A stretch of DNA of 64,000 nt, taken from NCBI GenBank assembly GCA_037043455.1, contig JAWPHD010001349.1, forward strand, positions 266,831 through 330,830, read 5' to 3'. The DNA comes from Cyrtodaria siliqua (taxonomy: Eukaryota > Mollusca > Bivalvia > Adapedonta > Hiatellidae). The position numbers and the translations under genes were made by a program. Numbering within the stretch: position 1 is the stretch's first letter; each line of letters starts with the position of its first letter. A model generated the notes under the pieces. It had not been told where the DNA came from. It made no database searches and worked only from the letters and a program-made list of their open reading frames with translations. Below, piece after piece: positions 55,201 through 64,000 of this stretch.

Positions 55201-56770
55201 TTTATCGCAACAAACTGATGTTGAGCTTTTTTGTAATTCTAACGCGTGTACCTCTTTGCGGTGAGCGCCAATTGGTCAGTATCGATCTGTTTTTTGTGTT
55301 CTAAAAATCGGTATTTAATTGTTATCTCCAAACTAACCCACCCACACTCCCCTGTGTTTGTCGCTTATATTGTATTTGGTACCAGTGTCTTTGGCTTGTC
55401 GTGTATGAGGAGATGAGATGCCTAGTGGTCTGTCGTCGTCGTCATGGCTCCATCCGAATCTCGTTTGCGGTGGTATACATTGGTGCAATCTTTGGGGATA
55501 TAGCTACAAGAAGTTTTCAATACTACTATTGGCGGTGCAAGACGTTGTGGTATCGATGCATGAGGAGATGAGATGCCTAGTGGTCTGTCGTCGTCGTCAT
55601 GGCTTCATCCGGATCTCGTTTGCGGTGGTCCACATTGGTGCAATCTTTGGGGATACACCTACACGAAGTTTTCAAATACTACTATTGACGGTGCAAGACG
55701 TGGTGGTATCGGAACACGAAGAACTTTAAAATCATCTATGAACTTTGTGTCGCGGTATTTCGCGGACACAGCATAGTGTAGTTAAAATATTCTAAAAACT
55801 TTGTTATTTTCTATGCAAGAAGTTTTTAATTTTAAGACTTGTCTTTGTGAACATCTGTTCCCAGGGTTTTCACTTTTAAACTTAGTTTGGACTATGAACA
55901 TTGGATTTACCTGAAATGTTCCAATTTGATTAACTACACATTTTATTGTACACTATTTATTGTTGAAGCCATGGCCAGCTTATTCCAATAAATATAAACT
56001 AGTAACATTTTGTTTTATTTGTAACCCATCTTAAATAATTGCTTCACGTTATGTTGTAAATAAAGCTGAGGGTGGGAGGGATGGGGTTGGGGTAAGGGTC
56101 TCATAACAGAATAACAGCAAATTGAATTTGATGATACTAGATAATAGATAACAATGATTTAACTATACACAAAACAGTTCACAGTAAATAAAATAAAATA
56201 ATAATCCTAAATTTCACATTTTACGATTGGTGGTGGAGGGTGGGGGAAGTGTGGGTGTGGGTGGGGGTGGGTGTGGGATGGGGACAAGATAAATAAATAA
56301 CAGACAACATGTTAAATAAACCAATAATAGATAACTGTCAATATTATTTTAAAATAACAAAAGTATAGATTTCGCAAATTACTGCATAACACAACAGTTT
56401 AGTTACACATTCTTGATATCATCACGTGCTGCTTCTCATAAGTCAAAAGACATTTTAAATTTTAAAACTTTTAATTAACATGCACATATGACTATTGTAC
56501 ATAAAATCTCTCAAATCTCGCCAAAATCTCCCGAAAAAGTTTGTTGCAAGTTCAACCATCGAGTTTCCCCCAGGCCTTTATGCTGTTTCCACTAGCTGAA
56601 TCCGTGTGGCATAGCCTATAGTCAGGGGTCAAACGTGAATATTTCAAAGGTATCTAGACATGATGGACAAAAGCACCAAATTGTCCACAGAGGTAGTTTA
56701 AGACATATACTTCAAACTTTTAGAAAGAAGGCCAACTCTGGAAATCGTCCTGTTACTATTTATAGTTATT
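55201..56770 (+). repeat. Family X internal fragments and a 155 bp tandem duplication
   Basis: 55233-55336 repeats 39885-39985. 56050-56625 is the reverse complement of 34690-35240, and 56630-56735 is related to 62690-62790 in inverted order. A 155 bp unit (ATGAGGAGATGAGATGCCTA, GTCGTCGTCGTCATGGCT) is directly duplicated at 55405 and 55560. G-rich GGGTGTGGGTGGGGGTGGG lies near 56245. Confidence 0.6.
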
Positions 56771-57619
56771 CCAAATTGCAATCGTAAGATAATGTCTATT
56801 GTCTGATTCATATGATATACATTGTTCTATTAGTGGGTTGGGAAATATTTATTTTTCAGTGAAAATTAACAGTTATACTCTACCGGCTCAGATCATGACA
56901 CTTTTGATGGCATTTTTGGTAATGCTTGGCGTTCATGTTAAAATTGTTCCTTGTTGTATAACAAGTATCCCCAGGCTGGATGCCGCTAATGCATTTTTAT
57001 TTAATGTCACTCAGAGGTCAAAGGTCAAATCAGTGCATTTTGTATTGAATGGTTAAGTATTGTTATGAATTTGCATTATTTTAAAAATGGGGATTTAAGT
57101 ACTAGATCTAGGTTCTAGAAAGGGCAAATGTTGTTTAAATGTTTTGTTTTCATTCTTAATCAGCACTCAAAGTACCAAGAGTATAGAAAACAAATTATTT
57201 TATGAGTTTTAATATCGATTTATACAATTATAATTTACGAAACAGTTAAGTGCATATATGCATTTTATATGTATAATTGTCTTCACATGTAGTCCAGTGG
57301 CTAATAGGGGTTCTGTGGGCATTTAGATGTCCCCTAAGTGTTTCTGAAATCCTGTAGGACACCCTCTAAGATGAAAAAAATATCAATAGTATACATTTTG
57401 AATCATGGTGCAAAGATGGCCACCAATTATTCCAATTTCTTGTGGTATACAAACCATTTTCATGTGTACAATTTGAAGCTATATCTCTCCGAAGTATATG
57501 ATAATGTTAATGTATAACACTATTTCTAAAGGAAATGCATTGATGACTTAAAATAAGTTAAAATGGCCGGCAATTATGGTGCTAAAAATAAAATTACTCA
57601 TGTTATATATGATACACTA
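56771..57619. other. Intergenic
   Basis: No gene recognised; the 85-codon frame at 56799-57056 has no domain. Confidence 0.3.
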
Positions 57620-57720
57620 ATGTACGTATCTTCGCTAACCAAGGGCTTCAAGCAAATATTCTCCTTTTAACAGGAGAATGTCTGCTCGAAGCCCTTGGTT
57701 AGTAAAGATGTAATGTACGT
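57620..57720. repeat. Foldback hairpin, ~45 bp arms
   Basis: CTAACCAAGGGCTTCAAGCA / TGCTCGAAGCCCTTGGTTAG with ATTCTCCT / AGGAGAAT next to the loop. The outer flanks ATGTACGT on the left and ATGTACGT on the right are also repeated. Confidence 0.85.
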
Positions 57721-57769
57721 AGCAACATGTCGGCTCATGCACATAGCTTGGTGTATCATTATGGTAGTC

Positions 57770-59215
57770 TGCGGACTAATAAAGTAAGTGAATCATGGAC
57801 TCATACTGGTGCCCTATATATATTCCCAGCATATATACTCAAATTACGATATTATGGACTCCTACTGGTAGTCTCATAGTGTTGGCCTATGACCTCATAC
57901 TGCTGACACATCTTGACTCAGTTAGTGACCCATGTTCTCGTACTGGTGGCATGTGGAGTTAAATTAATGGTACGCTGATACATACTGACTGATGGCCGAT
58001 GGACTCAGACTGGTGATCCGTTGACTCATTCTTGTGATCCGTGAACTCACAATAGAGGCCCATGGACTGAAAATGGTCGCATATTGGTGTCCCGAAGACG
58101 CACATTAGCAGTTCATAGTCTCATGTCATTATATGTAGTCTCAAAGTTATGCGGTCTCATATCAGTGACCCATGTACTCATAACGGTAGCCAATTGACTC
58201 AATTCATTGGAACATGGTCTCATACCGGTTGCCCAGTTCTTAATAAATTCACCTAGTGGTCCGTGGTCTCATACCGATGCTATAACGATTCATTATGGTG
58301 GTTTATGGTCTCATGCCGGTGCCCATAGCCTCATAATGGTAGCCATGGAGATTATTGTCCCGTCGTCCCGTGTTGGCGGACATTGGACTCATTCTGTGAA
58401 CCCATATAGTCTGATCAGTGGTCCGTGGGCTCACTGCATACTGGTGAACCATGTGTTCAGATTAGTGACCTATGGTTCATACTGGTGGCATGTGTTCCCA
58501 TACTGGTGACCCGTTGATTTGAGGTCATTGTTAGTGGTCTCATAATGGTGACTCATTGACTCATAAATATAGCCCATGGAGTCAAACGTATTGGCCCGTG
58601 GTATCATGCTATGTCCCATGATCTCAGTCTGGTGATCCATATACTCGTATTAATGGTCAGTGGTGGGATAATACTGATGCACGATGGACTCATTGGTGAG
58701 TCATATGCTCAGTTTCACGGCTTATGATCCATACTGGTGGCGTGTGGTCTCTTACTGGTAACCCATGGACTCATAATCGTAGCCGATTATTGGCCCGTCT
58801 CATGCTTGCCCATGGTATTATTCATGCGATCCATATACCAAATTAGTGGTCCGTGAGCTGATACTGATGCGCAATTAACTCGTACCGATGAGTTATGGAC
58901 TTAGATTAGTGACCTATGGTTCATACTGGTGGAATGTGCTCTTATACTGGTAACGTATGAACTACAATAAGTGGCCAGTGGTCTCTTACTGGTAACCCAT
59001 GGACTCACACGATTGGTCCGTGCTCTCATTTTGGTGGCTCGTGGTCTCATTCTGGTGATCCATTGACTCTAATTAGTGGTCCATGTGCTCTTATATACGT
59101 ATGTGTCATGGACTGGCTCATACCGGTGAGTCATAGTCTTATATAATAGTGGCATGTGGTCCATACTAGTATAGGACAACAGCATGAGACCACATGTCAC
59201 CTGTACTAGACAAGT
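57770..59215. repeat. Degenerate minisatellite, ~30 bp motif, about 1.4 kb
   Basis: Words such as GTGGTCTCATACTGGTG, CCCATGGACTCATA and CCATACTGGTGGC recur throughout with variable spacing. The 100-codon open frame at 58207-58509 is made of the repeat and is not a gene. Confidence 0.85.
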
Positions 59216-59796
59216 ATGAGACCATGACTTAATTGATTTTATATCTGACTATGACTATATAGATTTTTTTAAAGACAATTCTGTATGATATATTGATATT
59301 ATGGTGCTTAACATATAAGGTAATTACATGAAGTTACCAATAATTGTCAATTTGACATATAAATAAATCATTAAAAGGTGCACTCATTTAACCTTTAAGT
59401 GACCTGGGAATGTGTGTTTTAGACACTTCGTCTGACGGGTGTGAATGATGCCAGGAAAGTGTTGTTCTGTCAAAAGAACAAGTCAATAGATGGCAATAGA
59501 TGGCATATATACACATGTATTTTTCACATCCTACGCACCGGAAAGTATGTTGTTGTGAATTTATTTCTTTATACCAATTATTTCCCTTGGATCCGACGTC
59601 TTTCCATGTTTGTCTTTATATAGTGATGTGATTGTTATATAGCGTGTGTCATACTCAACTATAGTTATATGTATGTGTGTCCTTGTTTGTACGTGCACTT
59701 GTAATTCCTGATGTCTTATCGTGTGCTGTGCTAAAGCCTTTGTACTCACGACTATTGAAACCACTTTTTTAATGGGGAATTTAGTCGTGGTGAAAA
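59216..59796. other. Intergenic
   Basis: No feature recognised. Confidence 0.3.
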
Positions 59797-59863
59797 GGCG
59801 TCGACTTTTTAGCTAGGCTTGGTCGTCGTGGTCAGTGTTGCGGGTTCGAGTCCCAGTGTCGCC
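59797..59863 (+). tRNA. tRNA-like sequence with perfect B box (pseudogene or SINE head)
   Basis: GGCG...GCGGGTTCGAGTCCCAGTG...CGCC has a B-box GGTTCGAGTCC inside a short stem and ends that partly pair (GGCG / CGCC). The D-arm and anticodon region do not fold convincingly, so no isotype is assigned. A T-rich stretch follows at 59877-59884. Confidence 0.35.
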
Positions 59864-61070
59864 GTAGTTAGTTTGTATTTTTTTCTCTATCCTATTCGGA
59901 CATATTTAAGGGGGTGGGTCTCAAAAAATATATATTCAATTTAAAGCAGACGATCATTATAAAATCTACATTGATTCGCTACGTGAAAAATCGTAACGAA
60001 CTGTTTTTAAGTGTATTGTCGACAGGGCGGTTCTAGTGTATGTTCTTGTGTCTGTCAGTATGTCTATCTAAACGTTTGTCTATGCGTTAGTCTGTGTGCG
60101 TGTGATCGTATGTTTATCTGTGATTGTGTCTATTTTGTGTTTGTACATGTCTATGTGTTGTATCTGTGCATATGTCTGTAGACGATATAAAATATGGGGT
60201 GATTATTTGAGTACTTGAAGGTGAAGTCATATATCAAGCTATATCCCGTGAATTGTGGATAAACGTTACATAAACATCGATGAATACCTGCCATTCTCGT
60301 TTAAATTAATCGGATTTATATTTCCATTCATTACCTGTACACATAAATAGACATCCCATTATACTAATTTAATATGAATATAAATACGAATTAACTTGAC
60401 AAAGCAAGCCTTAACTACAAACAGGAACAACTCTGAGTAGATGAAAGAGAGACATTCGCGATATCTTCATTGATATTCATCAGACCATCTTTCCAAATAC
60501 CTACACAATTGCATTTTGTGCATTTTGCATAGTAATAAGACGTGCATAAGAAATGCGTCACCACATCGTTGTATGCATCAATTACCGATTTAAGATTAGT
60601 TATATCTTGTTTCATCTGAAGCGGTGTGGCTCAATTTTCGTCAAGATACAAACACATGCACATAGCTATAAATTTGTTACGAATGGTTAGAACTTAAAAT
60701 ACTGATCTTAATAAGCCCCATAATGCAGAAGAATGCACCTAATGGGTTACTCGTTTTTATTTTATAGAAATCCGGAAATGTGTATGAGAGCATAGCCATG
60801 GTCACAGACACAACAACAGACACATGCACATACACATGTACAGATACAAAGAAAGATAAAAGTACATATACAAGCACATACACACGAACATACATACACA
60901 CGTACATAAGACGATCATATACATAATAACAGACACGGGCACAACCAGACACAACCAGACACACAAACAGACATAGGCGCGGATACTAGAACAGCCCATA
61001 TCGGCAATACACTTAAACTGTTCATTACGATAAGTTGATCAATATAGATTTTGTATCGTGTGCTTTGGTG
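59864..61070. other. Intergenic; TGTNTGT and CACATA microsatellite stretches
   Basis: GTCTATCTGT/GTGTCTAT-type words at 60045-60180 and CACATACACA-type words at 60800-60980 give low-complexity open frames. No gene. Confidence 0.35.
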
Positions 61071-61120
61071 GGGGTGGGGGTGGGGGGGGGGGGGGGGTGG
61101 GGGGGCGGGGGGGGGGGAGA
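61071..61120. repeat. Long G-tract
   Basis: GGTGGGGGTGGGGGTG then runs of up to 16 G, nearly 50 bases with almost no other base. It could form G-quadruplexes on the plus strand; the length is prone to assembly or sequencing error. Confidence 0.9.
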
Positions 61121-61615
61121 GTAATATAGCTGGCAGCCATTTTTAAAGGTTACAGGCTTCCGTGGTGTAAAGTCAAATAGTGCCTAATAAAAAACGTTTC
61201 CCTGCCTTACTAATGATACAAAATGCATACTATTGATTGTTTTTTGTTATTATTACCTATAATTCAGCCAAATGATGTACTGTGAACATTGATTAGTGTT
61301 TGTTTGAGATATTTAATTATAATTGACATAGACAGCAAAGCGAAAGTAGAAATGGGGTAAATCTATCTGTGATGTGTCAACATTGAACGTGACGTCATTC
61401 AACAGATTGGCTTGTTCTTACCTGATACATGATCCCCTGTTTTTATTGCATTTTTATATTGACGGACGCCCGATCGTTTGATTGATATGTGTTTTAACAT
61501 TTTCTACGGAGAAAAATGCGCATTTTTTATCTCTTGATATACATTCGTCGTATATAAAACAAAGAAGGAAAATCAATGGTGCAATCTAACCTAAAGTTCC
61601 AATGTGTTTCTATAA
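61121..61615. other. Intergenic
   Basis: No feature recognised. Confidence 0.3.
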
Positions 61616-62387
61616 GGCCAAACAAAAAATAGCTGTGTTTCAGGTTCCCGACCGACCGACCCTATTTTTGTCCCGACCCTAACCTTTGTATTCCCTTTTT
61701 GAAAAATAAATTGAAAAAAAAAATTGTGACGAAATAATTCTGTATTCGTTACAACAATGTAATACAATTGGAGTACTGGGATATTTACTGATGCTGCAGG
61801 TTCAAGGGTCTTCAAGGTAAAAGAACTGCAACAATCAGGCGGCCAGAAGCGCGTTATCTAAATGGTGTCAAGACCGTTAACTCTTGCAGACCTTACATGC
61901 CAGATTTGAATACTAAAACCATTTCTGTGTTGGGTCTTGTACTTTTTACATACAAATCAAAATGTAAACTTCAACTTGAAAATTAATGCTTTAAATATAT
62001 TTGTTATTTTTCTTATAGGGTGTTATATATTGTTAATTTGTGTAGATCCCTTGAGTCCGATTTTCCTTTTCCAAATCAATCAGATCAAGATGAACAATAG
62101 CATGTACACTATGCAACTAGTAAATATATATGCAAGTTTTATTGAAAAACATTATTTCATTTAAACCATAGACATTATTTTCACTCACTCAGGCACATGT
62201 GATGATTTGAAAGTCCACCTGGAGCCATACATGCTAAAATCTACCTTGATGCCCTCAAAAACAGCTTAATTAAGTGTACTGCTGACTTTTTCTGATTATA
62301 GTACTTACCTTAAAAAAAAGAAGAAAAAATACCTACCTACCCTATTTTGCTGGGCAGGGAACCTGAAACACAGCTATTTGTTTTGCC
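61616..62387. mobile_element. Harbinger-like MITE with TAA target duplication
   Basis: Left end GGCCAAACAAAAAATAGCTG (continuing TGTTTCAGGTTCCC) and right inverse end CAGCTATTTGTTTTGCC form terminal repeats of about 35 bp. TAA flanks both sides (61613-61615, 62388-62390), the 3 bp TWA-type duplication of PIF/Harbinger elements. No transposase recognised inside; an AGAACTGCAACAATC segment near 61822 may be a remnant. Confidence 0.7.
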
Positions 62388-62689
62388 TAATGACATAAAT
62401 ACGCTGTACGGTTTATCTTTCAAAACCTTGCAAGTTATTATGACATTTTTTAAAATGTGTTATAAAACATAAATTATATGTTATAAATCTATGTTTTGCA
62501 CTCGTGGCCACTTCGCAATTCTATCAATAGTATCAAGTAGTACTATTTATTTGATCTCCATGGCATATATACATAACATATTTAAAAAGTAAAATGAGAA
62601 ATGACAGAGAAAACCATGTTTTTAAATATGTTACTATTTTTAGTATGGCAGCCATTTTGAATATCTGAAAATAGCCACAAGGTGGCTTT
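62388..62689. other. Intergenic
   Basis: No feature recognised. Confidence 0.3.
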
Positions 62690-63840
62690 GCCAACTTGGC
62701 CTTCTTTCTAAAAAAGTTTGAAATGGTCTAAACTTGTTCTGTGCGAAATTTTATGCTTTTGTCCGGCATGTCGAGATCATTCCAAATTGGCCCCTAGTTA
62801 GAAGCGAAGAAAGCAAAAGCAGGCCGGCTGACCAAGGCTAGAGTAAAGCTTCATTAAAAATGTTGACACCTCAAAACGAGGTCATACCGAAAAACAGGCC
62901 TGATCGGTGATTGGTCAAAGTCAGTATTCAAATCCTGAAAGGGAAGGTTACGTTTATTGTTTGTCTTCAATTGTGTTTTTGTATGCCCTTACTAGTTTAT
63001 TCTCTTGTTACTCTGTCTTCTGACAAGTCATTGAGTACTTGATTGGTTGCTTTCTAGGCATAGAAACCTCATGTAGCTTTATTTACAACATCTCGTAACG
63101 TCATGCAAACGTTTACTTTTATTTGCGTGAAAAAATGGCGAATACAGTCGACTAATCGCTAGTGTCTACTTTAATCGGCATTATCTGCCATTATCTACAT
63201 CATACGGGTTTGGCTGTCCTATACTAGAATACACGTAACAAAGCGTAGTAAAGAAATCAGAAACATGCCGGATGACCAGGGCTAATCATTTCGGTGTAAA
63301 TTTTATTTATTTAAAACATGACGTTAACTCGAATTGTTTTATCATTTTTTAGATTTTAAATCGACATATTTATATGACATAATCGACAAACTGTACATAG
63401 CTTGAAATAAATATCTCGTGTTTATCAGATAAATATCTCGTGTAATACAGATATTACTCATTACGTCGAGTACCTTTATGTTGATATAATTGTATTTGCA
63501 CATAAAGAAAAGAAAAAAATGTCAAGTTCACTAAAATCGATTTATTGTAAAATAAAGAACCGTTTCAACGTATTTTGTTTTGCATTTAATGAAAAACATC
63601 GTGTTTTGTCGACATACATATATCGATTGGTAGATATATATCATAACAACTCGAGTAATTTTTAATTGAGAAATTCAATATAACCCAACAAGACGAGGCA
63701 CGAATACGCTTCCGTAGTTTCCATATAATTGTCGTAATGTCGCCAACGACATCGCGACATTACGACGATTGAAAGAATGTCGCGTTGTCGTGGGCGACAT
63801 TACGACAATGCGACATCGTATCTGGTCCCAACGGGACACC
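62690..63840 (+). mobile_element. Family X right end with terminal inverted repeat
   Basis: 62830-63712 is the reverse complement of 33776-34660. After CTTCCGTAG at 63708-63716 comes TTTCCATATAATTGTCG, a CGACAT-rich stretch, and ATCTGGTCCCAACGGGACACC ending at 63840. The terminal part is the inverse of the terminal repeat at 27299-27377. Confidence 0.65.
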
Positions 63841-64000
63841 TTAGGGGGCACTCCACCGTTTAATGTACAGTTCTTAATAATCAAACCCATGACAAGCCCT
63901 TATATAGCCTGAATTCTTGAGCAAAATTAAATCACATCATCATTGTGTCATACATTTCTTAAAGACAATAAAATTACCCATGTTTCCATACCAACTAAAA
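63841..64000. other. Flank outside family X
   Basis: No feature recognised. Confidence 0.3.

Overview
The window looks like nuclear DNA of a lophotrochozoan animal, most likely a bivalve mollusc. This is inferred from content, not from a database match: AT-rich DNA, spliced exons with GT/AG introns, fragments of Penelope-type, LINE and Ty3/Gypsy retroelements, many small inverted-repeat DNA elements, and tandem-cored repeats ending in a hairpin. No bacterial-style operon, CRISPR array or rRNA gene was seen. Most of the sequence is repeat-derived and gene-poor.

Layout. 1-5260: arrays of 130-235 bp tandem repeats, the last ending in a CTCGC...GCGAG hairpin. 5260-9550: unremarkable AT-rich DNA with one degenerate tRNA-Arg-like sequence. 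9558-15920: the one host gene I can model. It has a TATA box, a short 5' leader exon, an intron filled by a 65-68 bp minisatellite, then a signal-peptide exon and five or six further coding exons whose splice phases agree, giving a predicted secreted protein of about 287 residues and unknown family. Two foldback structures lie in its last large intron. 16180-26200: inverted-repeat elements, a Penelope-like reverse transcriptase fragment, a 244 bp retroposon with 14 bp target duplications, a mariner-type MITE, two LINE 3' ends, and an array of GGTGCACC palindromes. 26660-42900: a CGACAT-rich foldback element, one end of a larger terminal-inverted-repeat family (family X, my label), a second tandem-cored element, an inverted copy of X, and several foldback hairpins.

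42911-55200 is the clearest structure: a defective Ty3/Gypsy LTR retrotransposon on the minus strand, bounded by a 4 bp target duplication. A 4.6 kb L1-type LINE with a 16 bp target duplication sits inside gag, and a 461 bp MITE sits inside the 3' LTR. The element carries gag, protease, reverse transcriptase, RNase H and integrase remnants plus an extra C2H2 zinc-finger ORF downstream of integrase, where env would lie in retroviruses.

55200-64000: more family X, a 1.4 kb minisatellite with a roughly 30 bp motif, a tRNA-like sequence, a G-tract, a Harbinger-like MITE, and the opposite terminal inverted repeat of family X near 63840.

The most notable signals are: a minisatellite whose unit matches the 3' splice site and start of the signal-peptide exon it precedes; the zinc-finger ORF in the LTR element; family X, with opposite-facing ends 36.5 kb apart and an end-to-end junction at 33775; and an in-frame gag/LINE-ORF1 fusion ORF.
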